Positions 44,443-54,592 of a DNA stretch of 64,000 nt are shown here, piece by piece. The stretch is from Multifurca ochricompacta. Lineage: Eukaryota; Basidiomycota; Agaricomycetes; Russulales; Russulaceae. Under the pieces are notes generated by a model. It worked only from the letters and a program-made list of their open reading frames with translations, searched no databases and was not told where the DNA came from. How positions within the stretch are numbered: the stretch's first letter is position 1; every line of letters starts with the position of its first letter. Location: assembly GCA_022496185.1 (NCBI GenBank), contig WTXG01000110.1:1-64000 (forward strand), given 5' to 3'. Made by a program: the position numbers and the translations under genes.

Positions 44443-45675
44443 ATGCTCCCCCAGCGAATTACTACCACAGAACAGTCCATCATGTCTTTCATCGCCGCCT
44501 CTGCTGCCATCGACGCTTTTGCTTCTCCCATGACTATTGTCAAAAACTTCCCGTCTGCTCACCTGTCCACCCATCCCTCTTCCCCCATTGATTATGAAGC
44601 TGCGGAGGCCCGTGTCAAGAACCAATCCCCGAACCCAAATGACGATTTCACTCACAGTGAAGAACCCCATCCCAATGACCTACTCAACGGAGAGATTGAC
44701 AATGAAGCCCCCGAGTTCCCTTTCATTCCCAACAACCCCAACTCCTCAATGTATTTCCCCTTAGAGATCACCATGGCCGACGGAACCACAGCCATCGCGA
44801 AGTACATCTACTATACCAGTGGAGGAATGGATGTGGCGGGATGTATGAAGAAGGATGGGCCGGTCTACGGGGCTCCCGTGTATCTGGAAGAAAGGTACAC
44901 AGGTTGACTTCATCACACACTGACCGATGAACAGTTGGGCCACCTTGCCGCGGAGGATTGCCGCGCCTTTGCGATTGACGAAGTGATGAACGATATGAGG
45001 CTCCCGTGCCTGAAGGCAGAAGTCATGAGGCTGAGGAAGAACATCACGTTGCAAAGGACATTGAACCAGCAGTACAAAGAGCACACAAAGATGATGGCCA
45101 GGCTTACGAATGGGATGTTCCAGTTGGAACAAGAGATTGTTGAGATCAGGAAGAGGTTGGAAAAAGGAGATGCGTATCAAACGATCGCTGAAAGGTACGC
45201 TGATACTTATGCGCGACCCTTTCCCCCTCGAACCTTGGGCACGGCCCTGACGCTGCTGCCGAGTCGACTCGAGATGCCATGCCTACATGAAAACCCCCGC
45301 GGAGAGACTTGCTGGCGTTGCGACAGCAGGTACCACATCAGTTGGAACTGCCCGCTCAATCGCAAATGGTGTCGCCACTGCCGTAGCAATCTCCATTGGA
45401 GCCGACACTGCATCTTCCGGCGAGTAGGGGTGGCCCCGACGATCACCAACCCATCGGGGTGGTGCGGCAAGTGTCTCCGTCACAACGCTGGGCATAAAGA
45501 GATCGACTGCCCTGTCTACGACTTGTGCCGCGCATGTGGTCAGCGCGGCCCATATGGGTTCCTCCGTACCCATGCATGCCCGCAGGAGTTGGAGTCGTAC
45601 AGCATGGATGACCGTAATGTAGCTGACGACTACCTAGAGTTGGTTCAAGATGATGACGGTACGAGTCGTTTCTAG
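44443..45675 (+). pseudogene. Gy4 ORF3: best-preserved copy of the accessory zinc-knuckle protein
   Basis: 410 codons in one frame with a single stop (TGA near 44906, at the position read GR in Gy1/Gy2). It starts MLPQR, 36 nt after the pol stop. Approximate order: residues 1-60 Ser/Pro-rich with SPIDYEAAEARVKNQ; 60-100 acidic (NDEPHPND-like, DNEAPEFPF); 100-190 globular (MDVAGCMKKDGPVYGAPVYL; MGHLAAEDCRAFAIDEV); 190-260 coiled coil (MFQLEQEIVEIRKRLEKGD); then four zinc motifs: CWRCDSRYHISWNC, CRHCRSNLHWSRHC, CGKCLRHNAGHKEIDC and CX2CX11HXC; tail SMDDRNVADDYLELVQDDDG. It ends about 20 nt before the polypurine tract. The first two motifs are standard retroviral-type knuckles. Four conserved copies in the window argue for selected function; the role is unknown. 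Confidence 0.82.
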
Positions 45676-45692
45676 CCGGGACTGCTAGAACC

Positions 45693-45706
45693 AGAAGAGG
45701 GGGTGA
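45693..45706 (+). other. Gy4 polypurine tract
   Basis: AGAAGAGGGGGTGA directly before the 3' LTR, the expected plus-strand primer. The same sequence precedes the 3' LTR of Gy1. Confidence 0.75.
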
Positions 45707-46281
45707 TGTTATGAACCCCATCGCTTCCCATTTTCTTTTTCTTGCCCAACGATAACCCCTCCCTGCCGCCCACACTTCACTACCAGATCACATCTCCATC
45801 GTGGGATCCGTCACATGCCCTTCGTCCATCCCCATGACTCGTCTGCTTGTTCATGTTTACCTATTTGCTTCTTTGCTTATCGCTTATCTCCTTATCATAC
45901 AAACGGACATTTACTTAATCCCCTATCAGTAGAAGCCAGGCTTTACACCCTCCGCTTTCATATATTTGGGCCCACCTGACTCTGTATCCTTATCTTGTAG
46001 ATGCCCACTGCCTTACATATATAAGTCCGCTATAGCTACTCAGTAGACCTTAGACTCGACTTATTGAATACATCAGTGCTAGTCTTCTGGACTTGTCCTT
46101 TTGAAACGTCTGTCTGTCTCAAGTGCTTCCGGCACTTTCCACTTACCATCGTCTTAGAGTACAGCCTCTTTGACTTTGACTCGTCACACTTTACTCCAAG
46201 AGACCTTATTGGTTTCTTATCCGAACCCCTGTATCACGCTGTCACACAAGTCATGTGGAACATCCTGCACTGGACATAACA
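45707..46281 (+). repeat. Gy4 3' LTR
   Basis: 575 bp, TGTTATGAAC...ACATAACA. It lacks the one-base gaps seen in the 5' LTR. Confidence 0.95.
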
Positions 46282-46329
46282 GTGAGAACAATTGAATTTA
46301 TTATGATAAGTCTGGTCTGGAATAAAGAA

Positions 46330-46450
46330 GCTCAGACATATGGCAACAGGGACCGGCCAGCTCAGTTGCCACGACAATGCCACGATTTGTAAGCAGCTGA
46401 GTGAGAAAGATGACTGAGGACCTCAGAGACTCTATTTTTTTCACTGTTTG
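46330..46450 (+). pseudogene. Degenerate copy of the gene fragment at 49468-49683
   Basis: The plus strand reads WQQGPASS...RFVSS, stop, VRKMTEDL, corresponding to WQQGPASSFSRFVLRFVSS and VRKAIKDLENS encoded on the minus strand at 49500-49650. DNA identity is high around GGCAACAGGGACCGGCCAGC and lower outside. The surrounding 46287-47059 is AT-rich with no other gene seen. Confidence 0.5.
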
Positions 46451-46849
46451 TATTGATGTTTGTTTGGAAAGACTGTAAGTTGTTTGATTAGATTATGGGG
46501 GGCCAAATAGGGGTATGCATGTGTAAATCTTTTTGAAGGAAAAAGAATTCAATACTTTTTCTCTGGATTCGTTATTCGCTTTTTCAAGCCTTTTTTATAC
46601 AATTTACACTACAGTTAATTTCAATACAAGTATAAGAGTTTTGTAAATAGGGGTTAAGTAAATGAGACATTTTGTCTTGTGACTTTTCAATTTTGTCGTG
46701 CTTGTATTAGTTAGATAAAATAATCAAAATAAAATAAACATTTATCTCTTGTAACTGTAAACTTTTAACCACAGAGTCTGTAGAATCAAATGTGAGATGC
46801 AAACAAGATTGAAGTTCATTGCCCCTGAGGGGCGCGCCAAAAATTAATT

Positions 46850-46870
46850 GTTCTAGCCAAAGGCTAGAAC
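46850..46870. other. Perfect short hairpin
   Basis: GTTCTAGCC-AAA-GGCTAGAAC, a 9-bp stem with a 3-nt loop. A second one (GATGGATT-GT-AATCCATC) lies at 46913-46930. No gene is attached to either; role unknown. Confidence 0.5.
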
Positions 46871-47059
46871 TTTTGACAACTGTGGTGCACTTTTGTGCTC
46901 CTCCAGGTCATCGATGGATTGTAATCCATCATTGTTCTCCTCATATTCAGTGTAGAGAGGGTGATAAAGCAATGGATGGGGGCATTTCTTGAATGGGATG
47001 GATTCTTGGGGCTATTTTACAGCCCCTTTAAGTGTACAATACTTGACACAAGACAGCAG

Positions 47060-48453
47060 TAGTGAATGCCAGGGATAACCCTGGGGTGCCTTCATTGGTA
47101 CCCATACTCATACCTGTACCTGTGTACAGGTAAACCTGTGGGTTACCTGTGTAAATGTGTGCAAGTTCTTTACTTGCATCGCGCATTTCAGATATCTGGC
47201 CCGCTGTCAGGAAAATTACATCTGCTAGCATGACTAGAATGACTAGAAATGCCCTGATAGACTACCCATAATAGTAATGTTTACCATAATAGACAGTCTA
47301 CCACATCATTCTAGTCATTCTAGCAAATGTAATTTTCCTGATGGCCAGGCCTTCCCAGACCAAGAAGATACACAATGTGTTCATTTGTGGCTGCTTAAGA
47401 TCCCTCAATAACTCTTATTTTATGTTTGGAAGATTAAGATAATTCAATATTCCATTATTATTTTATTATTCTGGTTTCAACTTTATACAAGTGCAACTAA
47501 AATCCACCCCAATATACAGAGATGATTAGATAGGATGTAATAGAACATTGATGAAAAACCTGTCAGATAACCACACAGAATGCAAAATAAATTGATGGGT
47601 GCATAGTTAATGATAGGGGGAACCCCTCTATATTTGTTTTGATACCCAGGTTACCCATAAAATGAAACACGTGCAAGTTCTTTACTTGCGTTGCACATTT
47701 CAGACAATCAGCCTGGGCCATCCCAGTCTAGGAGATATGCACTTGGATACAATGTGTTCATTTATGGCTACTGAAGATCCCTCAAAAATTGTTGTTTTAC
47801 ATTCAGAAGATTAAATTTATTCTTTATTTACATTATTATTTTATTATTCTGGTTTCATTTCATACAAGTGCAGCTGTCCTAGTCCCTGGATGCACATTTC
47901 TACACGTTTAAGTCAACCTTCCTTAATAGGAAGGAGATCAGACAATATGCTGGTCTATGTGATGCAATATAGTCGCTGCCCCATGCAGCTTGTAGATACA
48001 TGCGGGCCTTGTTTCAGTAAAATAAATTGATAATTAGATTATAGAATATTTGTAAGTAGTCTAGAGTGTATTTTAGATAGTGCCGGACCAGCATAATTGA
48101 TCACATGTTAATAAAATAGATGCATCATGATTTTCAAGAAAATGGATCACTGATAACACTTTTATTTTACATTGCACTGTTGATCTGCTTTGATATTTTG
48201 TAAGATAACACTAGAACATATTTAAAGATACCCTGTAGCATACATCAGACAATATCTTGTCCTTTTGAGGCTGCAGATCTGTTTTATCTTGGAAATTCTA
48301 CTGATCTTGTCAATGCATAATGGGCACCTGTACCCGCCAAACCCGCCGCACAGGTATGGGTTTCCACAGGTTGGGAGCTGTATACCTGTACCTGTACCCA
48401 GCAAAACACATGGTGCTTACTCGCACGGGTGTGAAAACCCTTGGTGATCTCTA
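47060..48453. mobile_element. hAT-like non-autonomous element 2
   Basis: Same structure as element 1: left end TAGTGAATGCCAGGGAT with GGTACCCATAC subterminal repeats, tandem blocks starting near CAAGTTCTTTACTTGC (47161, 47671), LTR-like interior (about 47900-48270), and right end inverted TAGAGATCACCAAGGGTTTTCAC. It lacks the solo LTR that splits element 1, which gives the empty-site sequence for it. Flanking 8-mers (GACAGCAG, ATCACAAG) match poorly, so its boundaries are less sure. A small foldback element is inserted at 47202-47341. Confidence 0.6.
47202..47341. mobile_element. MITE-like foldback insertion
   Basis: About 140 bp with inverted arms TCAGGAAAATTACATCTGCT and its counterpart AGCAAATGTAATTTTCCTGA, continuing to about 40 bp each. 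TGGCC lies on both sides (47197-47201, 47342-47346). Absent at the equivalent position of hAT-like element 1. No coding capacity. Confidence 0.7.
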
Positions 48454-48466
48454 ATCACAAGGGTCC

Positions 48467-49203
48467 TGTCCTGGATGTGCATTTTTGCCATCCCGGACCG
48501 ATTGAAAACCATCCTGAGGGCATCACGTGATTGCATGTCTTGCAAAGTCGACCTTCTTAGACTTAGATAAAATAAGGAGGAGTTCGGACCGATCTGACCC
48601 GGTCCACATGATGCGAAGTAGTCGCTGCCCTATGCAGCAATGGACACTGATAGATACACGCGGCCTTTGTTTGAGTAATACAATTTGATGATTTGATTAT
48701 AGAGTGATCTAAAGTAGTCTAGTATGTATTTTAGATAATGCCAGACCAGCGGAAAGGATCATGCATTGGTAAATAAGATGTGTCAGGGCACTCAGGAGAG
48801 TGGGCCACTGATAACTAATTAGATTTACATCGCACACTCGATTGGCTTTGGTATTTCATAGAGTAGTACTAGGACATATTTAAAGACACCCTGTAGCACG
48901 CTGCAGACCCCATCTTGTCCTCTTGGGGCTGTAGGTGCGCTTTATCACTTTATCTTTGTATTTACTTAGGCCCAGCTAATCTTGTCCTCTTGGGGCTGTA
49001 GGCTCTTAGCAAAGTTCAATATAGGTCTATTCTTGCTGCATAAGCAAGGCAGAGTCCTCTGACTGCTTCAAGCCTTACGCGTGCATTAATCTCCACGTTC
49101 TGGGCAGCTTCCAACTAGGATTTTATCACCTCTGAGTTTTACTACAACATTTACATCTTATCTAATCTAACATTGCAAGCGCGGGATAGAAGCACCCGTT
49201 ACA
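48467..49203 (+). repeat. Solo LTR, 737 bp, family D-related
   Basis: TGTCCTGG...CCCGTTACA with duplication GGTCC (48462-48466, 49204-49208). It has a TATTTAAAG box near 48878, then two copies of ATCTTGTCCTCTTGGGGCTG, as in the LTR at 17211-18118. It marks the right edge of the transposon-dense block. Confidence 0.85.
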
Positions 49204-49208
49204 GGTCC

Positions 49209-49467
49209 TTGATTCATTCCATTGACTCCCCGGCCCTCTAATGATGGCCCAGGCCATTCTTGCCAAACAATTAATGTGTATTGCTCCTATTCCTACTTAC
49301 TCTTTGGTGTTTTAATCACTAGCTGTTCCATTCCTTTTTTCTGTTCCTAACAAACACACTCAGTTCATCTTACCAACTACTTTAAGTACTATTCATTTAA
49401 TTTTTTTAATCCAGTTTTCCTAATATGGCCTTGGACACGGCCTGCTCTCCTTTTCATCTGCACAACT
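49209..49467. other. Transition from repeats to host DNA, no gene seen
   Basis: Mixed sequence without ORFs or recognised repeats. Confidence 0.4.
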
Positions 49468-49897
49468 TTATTCTACAGCCTCAATGATCATAATCATTGT
49501 CTTCATTTTCTGACTGTGATGAAAAATATTCCAAAGTAAAAAAGAGGAGTTCTCGAGGTCCTTGATTGCCTTTCGCACCCAGCTGCTTACAAATCGCAGC
49601 ACAAACCGAGAAAACGAGCTGGCCGGTCCCTGTTGCCATACAGACACCCCCTTTTCACACCATTTCCGAGTCCAGCGTAACAATGAATTTCATGCCAACG
49701 TTATTGTCAAGGCAATTGAGAAGTGCTAGATGCCATTTAAGCTTGATGAACGTCAGAGCCGAACTCCAGATGATACTTCGCAGTAAGTTTGAGCGAGCCC
49801 ACCCACCTGCCCCCGGGGAGCGAAGGGCAGGGGCATGACTACCTAAACAATCAAAACCATGCCTTTGCGCGCCAACTGTTACCCACATGCTGTACAT
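49468..49897 (-). CDS. Hypothetical minus-strand gene fragment
   Basis: Two open stretches: 49897-49655 (ending LTFIKLKWHLALLNCLDNNV, then GMKFIVTLDSEMV) and 49683-49468 (VWQQGPASSFSRFVLRFVSS, WVRKAIKDLENSSFLLWN). They might be exons. The second has a decayed inverted paralogue at 46330-46450, which supports it being real coding sequence at some time. I do not recognise a family and cannot place a start. Confidence 0.3.
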
Positions 49898-50105
49898 CGA
49901 CGTAAGTCTTTCTGCATGCCTTCATACCTTTAGCGCGATGGCGCAAAGTCAGGTTAACAACGATCGAAGGCGGTAAAATCCTAACAAGCAATGATACAAA
50001 ATTTCGGGTTGCTGTTATCGATTGACACCTGGTCGCCACACGCCAGGCCATTGAGTTGTCGACTAACAACCAAGTGGTGCACACTCCAATGCTTCCTATC
50101 TTGCA
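49898..50105. other. Short intergenic stretch left of the F-box gene
   Basis: A minus-strand open stretch (50084-49851) is present but shows no recognisable family or splice logic; nothing else seen. Confidence 0.3.
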
Positions 50106-51933
50106 CTAGCTTGCGCAGCAAAGGACCCTAAAAAACGAGAAGATATATTCTGTCTTCAAGGGGACAGGACTGGGAATGCCAACTCTACAGTAAGTATGAA
50201 CCAGGCGGACACAGTAAAAAGAAGATAGGGCGATGATACATGCCTCGCATATCACGATCACGTCTTCACTAATTGCCGCGGTGACTTGTCCTTTTATCTC
50301 AATTGGGAGAGCCACATCCCTCTGGACGCATGGAACCGATTCGGAGTGGCGTAGCCGCAGATGCGCGGCACGAGAACGGCTGAAGTCCCAGATACCAATA
50401 AAACTGTGGGACTCGGGGAGAGGAATGAACCGCGAGCCTGAAAGTGCCCCCCGGAAAAGTGGCGAGAAATGCGGTTCCGGGACTCTACGAGTTCCTGTGG
50501 CACCCCAGTCATTCCACTGGATGTAGCGAGTCCGCCTCTCGTCAACAGCGTTCAAATAAGACAGGAGCTTGGCGATGGGAATAAGGAGAATGTGGCATAA
50601 TGGGATGCCGAACGCTCGTGTAGCTTCATACCGCCTGTCACCTCGATCATCCGACGCTTTTAGGAGATTACTCGTTTGGAGGGCGACGAGTTGCTCCATA
50701 GGCGCGTTGAAGAACGGGGCAGCCACTTCGGGGGAGTAGGAGTGGATGTCGAGACGATAATGAAGCGCCATGTCAACAGGAACGACGTTGTGTCCGAGTT
50801 CGAGAGCAAAGACAGCAACCGGAAAGCGCCTACCCCAGTGAGGGCGCGAGGCATGCACTTGTTCCAGGTCATACACCGCCAGAACCGAGGAGTTTGCTAG
50901 CCCATCGAGGCCCTCATCTCTGATGAGGTCATCCGCACGAGTAGAGGCAAGCAAAATGCGATTCCTGGGGAGAAGTGCTACACTTCGAATGTCGTTGGAC
51001 GTAATGTTCTGAGGATGTATCAGTAACACCTTTCGCGCGGTAGTGACGACGTAGAAGTACTCGTACGTACAAGCATAGTTTGACCGCTTTTCCAGTCATA
51101 GACTTTTAGTTGATACTTCGGAAGCAAGGCAGCGACATAATTTTGAGCCACGACGAGTTGCACAATTACTCGATGGCGATAATAGGAAGGTGGATGGTCA
51201 AAAAGAAGATGGCTACTAGCAGCGGCGAGAGGATGTGGTTCCCCGGTTTTTAAAGAAAAGAAGTGGAAGCGCCAACTAACCAAAAAGTTGGTAAGCGTGA
51301 ACTGAGGCCGAGGGGCTGGGGACGTAAACTTTGGGTGGTGGGATCTAAAGTGGCTTACCCATCTTGTTGCAACAACACGAGAATGTCTTGGGAGGGATCG
51401 AGAGTACACGCGTGTGGAATGAAAGGAAAAGAGTGCTCCCATTGGCGCATAGGAATTCCTCGTAAGTTGGATGGCAGTCGAACGAAAGTGACCTTGGCCT
51501 CTGTCTTGGAGATAAACGTAAGAATACCGCCTGGGGCGATGTCCATGATGTATGTACGGTGATCAAGGCTATATAGGTGGATGCAAGCTGAGTAACGCAA
51601 AGTGCGCCATGCATTGGAATATGCCTGTAGCCTTTCCCTACGCTCAGGAATGGACAAAGTGTTCAGAGGGCCATCCTCCATGCAAGATCTTCCTAGTTCG
51701 AGGTGATATTGCAGTAAAGAAGAATTGTGAACCAGATGGACCATTCTCTTAGACACCTAGTAGCGTGCGGGATGAGTTTGAAGGAAACCGAAACTGAAAC
51801 CGAAGAAAGGAGAGCCACGAACGAGCATACAGGAGGCGAGGTCTCGATAGTTGAGAATAGCTAAAACTTTAGTAACCAGCTCATCGGGTAAGAGTTGAAA
51901 TAAATCATCATCATTATTTGTTGAGTTAATCAT
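50106..51933 (-). CDS. F-box protein
   Basis: Five exons on the minus strand: 51933-51823, 51756-51359, 51275-51071, 51029-50240, 50182-50106, total 1,581 nt, about 526 aa. All introns are GT..AG and the frame closes. The short first exon begins MINSTNNDDD and carries the F-box core (LFQLLPDELVTKVLAILNYR, then DLASCMLVSKRM across intron 1), so the start at 51933 is needed to complete the domain. The rest (LELGRSCMEDGPLNTLSIPE, DPSQDILVLLQQDG, AALLPKYQLKVYDWKSG) resembles the large Agaricomycete family with F-box plus WD-like beta-propeller sequence. F-box proteins link substrates to SCF ubiquitin ligases through Skp1. The substrate is unknown. The last intron acceptor is the least certain. 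Confidence 0.8.
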
Positions 51934-51998
51934 AATGAGAGTGTAAGTGTAAGTGTGTAAGGGCGACTGTACTACTCCTCACACTCACGCTCACACTC

Positions 51999-53560
51999 AT
52001 GTCGACGTCGAGTAATAATATTCTTCAAGCAGAAGGACTTTGTCTCCGTTTTCCAGAGAATTTACCACCTCATTCAACGCTCACTCATGAAGTTGCTGTC
52101 TCAATGCTCGCTCGTGCTGTTGGCCTCGCAACACAAATAGCCTTTCAACCAAGCTACATTGACAAACCACCTGGTCTGGTTTTTCTTTTCATCTCCCTCC
52201 CCCCGGCCTACTTTTTATACAAAACCTTTTCAGATGGCCAAATTTATCTCCTCTTTATTCCTGGTGGCGTCAATTTCCCACTGGATGGCGTACGGTATAT
52301 GGAGAACGAGCAGCGTTATTCGATCCCTATTCAAGGCGGACGCGTATGTCACACACACCCGTTTGTTTGTTCCGCCGTCCACCCATGCATGAGACGCGTT
52401 CTCTATCGATAGGAACTCGAAATAATTGAGGCCCGTCACGGCTTAATCCCCCTCTCAGGCGAGATGGTCGCTTCGCGTGTTCGTCGGCGGTACCGTCTTG
52501 TCAAAGGGGGTCACCCTTACCTCGTCCTCGTCCATTATTCACGCGGCCAGTCCATCCGTCAGTAATCTTCTTGCTTTCCCCTGTGCCCCCCTTTTATTCT
52601 TCTTCTCTCACACTTGTTACATCTTTAGCTGTCCCACCTGCTCTACAAGCTCAACCAGTTCGGCAGTACCCCTTGCGCCCCCATAACGAGCAAGCAGTCT
52701 TTGTTCTCGGTGAGAGGCAAGGTCATCGTGTGCCTCCCACACCTACCGTTGCCGCCACCGCCGCCGCCCCCGGCGTCCCACCCAACGTAGCGGTCGGCGG
52801 GCGGGCGGACGCACAGGCGATTCTCGCCCAACAAAATCGCGAAATGGAAGCGCTCGAGCGTCGCAGTCAGCGTGAGCGTAGCGCTAGCATGAATCCTGGA
52901 CAGGTGCGCAACAGCATCCGCTGTTGAGACAAGCGTGCTTGGTCAACGCAAACTGAGACCCAATGTTTCCCTCCCCTCCTCTTTCCCATACTCTCCTTTT
53001 CTGTTACAGAGACAGCCGCCGCCGCCCCCGCAGCGGCTCGACGAGGAAGATTCGGCCGACGAACTCGAGCACATATCGACTCGGACCCTCGCGCTGACAC
53101 GCTATGGACGGAACCACGAACTCATGAACGAGGTGTTCATGCACGCGGCATTCGGTAAGTTCGCCATGTTTGGCTTTGGCCACTGCTGTACTCATTACGT
53201 GCTATCTATCTTCTGATCACGCGCATTCCGTCCGTTGTCCGTTAGGTGATAAACACCCGCCAAAACCTCCCGCGCCATTTTCCATTTTTGACAAGGCGGA
53301 GCTGGAAAACAGGGTGGTACGTATGCAATGCTTGCCGCCGCGCTCTTTTCCGGCTTCGGCACGGAGTGTGTGTGTGTCTGCGCGTCTGCGTTTATGTTTA
53401 TGTGCGTGGCTGACCTGTCATTTCTTCGTAGGAGAACCTAAACAAGGAGATCGAGGAGCTTCGAGCCAGGTCAGCGGCGCGACGGGCAGCAAGGGATGAA
53501 GACGTCGATACGAACATGACGGTCGACGGAGTTACCGTACCAAGTGTCATCGTAGCTTGA
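51999..53560 (+). CDS. Probable SWI/SNF and RSC complex subunit Ssr4
   Basis: Multi-exon plus-strand gene. Clear exons: 51999-52173, 52234 to about 52345, then two with uncertain borders (about 52463-52560 and 52660-52903), 53010-53154, 53246-53316, 53432-53560 (stop TGA). The N-terminal domain reads MSTSSNNILQAEGLCLRFPE, then across intron 1 PPDGQIYLLFIPGG and FPLDGVRYMENEQRYSIPIQ. The middle is low-complexity Pro/Ala. The C-terminal part has DELEHISTRTLALTRYGRNH followed by ELMNEVF, then a coiled segment ENLNKEIEELRARSAARRAA. The N-terminal DG(R/Y) motif and the RYxxNHExMxEV motif are what I associate with fungal Ssr4, a chromatin-remodelling subunit. Family assignment is from recall of motif pattern, not a search. 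Its start lies 66 bp from the divergently transcribed F-box start. Confidence 0.6.
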
Positions 53561-54592
53561 TGGCATTTCGGGGCCTTGCTTTTGTCAAGTCATGTTGTTT
53601 GTAGTTGTGCAATGCTATATGTGGGGGTTAGGGACAAGGATGCATCCTTTCTCCTTTTTCTTCTTCCGGGACTTGTGAGAATGACTGGGACATGACTCAA
53701 TAGCGACGAAAACCCTGCGTCGGCGCTTTTGCTATTTACTGTTGTGTGACGGACGACCCTCACCCCGAACTGCGCCCGCGCGTCAATCTGCACAAATACG
53801 AACGACTGGGATGCATCACTTCCGTGGCTAGACCTCTCCAAAACCTCGTCAATATGTATCGTCATTTTTCCCTTTTGGAGGTCAGTGCCATCCTGTTCTG
53901 TTGTCGAAATATATGAACTTTGGTGGGAGTGACGACAGAAAATAAAATAAGTCTAGAATTTTGTCGTGCTAATCGAGTGATCCAGGCTGTACCTGCACTT
54001 GTACACTTGTACGTTGTGGTGCGGGTGCGCAATATGTCGATGCCCATGATGATTCTAGGTCATCGACGTCGAACCTCGCTCCAGTGTAGGTGCAGAACTA
54101 ATTATGGTGACTTTGCGTCAACCCTGACTACGGGCGCAGCACAAGCGTGGTGAGTTATGCCAGCAAGCCCAACGTTGCCCTCCACTTCCACTTCCACTTC
54201 CACTTCCACTTAAGAAAATAAAAGAAAATAAAAGAAGAGAGTTCCCATATTCACATATCACGATCTTGTGCCCGAATTCTTGAAATGATGTGCGACTTTA
54301 TGAGACGGGCTTTATGTCAAGTGACGGGTGTCAACGAAGGGTACACACCTCATCGCTCAATATCGGTCAATCCTATCCTATCCTTTCATTTCACACTCAC
54401 TTCCAACTTCCAACTTCTTCCTGCGGCCGCAGCTACGCCTTCTCTCAATCAAGGCGGCGTAAAACGCATGTACAACTGCGCATAGCTACATTTTCCACTA
54501 CCACACCACAGTATTTAAATGGCTTTGCGTGTGCTACCACTTCTCAGCTATATTGAACACTCATTAAAGTAAAACCCATTCACCAACGCCAT
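53561..54592. other. Intergenic region with a hexanucleotide repeat
   Basis: No convincing gene. About 54180-54211 is a (CTTCCA)n tract of five to six units. TATTTAAATGG at about 54514 and a CT/CA-rich stretch precede the next gene and may be its promoter. Confidence 0.5.

Larger units (their letters stand above)
38856..46281 (+). mobile_element. Ty3/gypsy chromovirus Gy4, complete with both LTRs
   Basis: 7,426 bp, duplication GTGAG (38851-38855, 46282-46286). Same structure as Gy1/Gy2 but on the plus strand. Between 38856 and about 44150 it carries more than ten apparent single-base losses. ORF3 and the 3' LTR look clean apart from one TGA. It is CpG-rich, so young by that measure. Confidence 0.95.

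Noticed and set aside
44443..45675. Envelope gene for the third ORF
   Set aside because: No signal peptide, transmembrane segment or glycosylation pattern; zinc knuckles and coiled coil instead.
52571..52927. Separate small gene
   Set aside because: It is an internal exon region of the probable ssr4 gene; the stop at its end lies in an intron.
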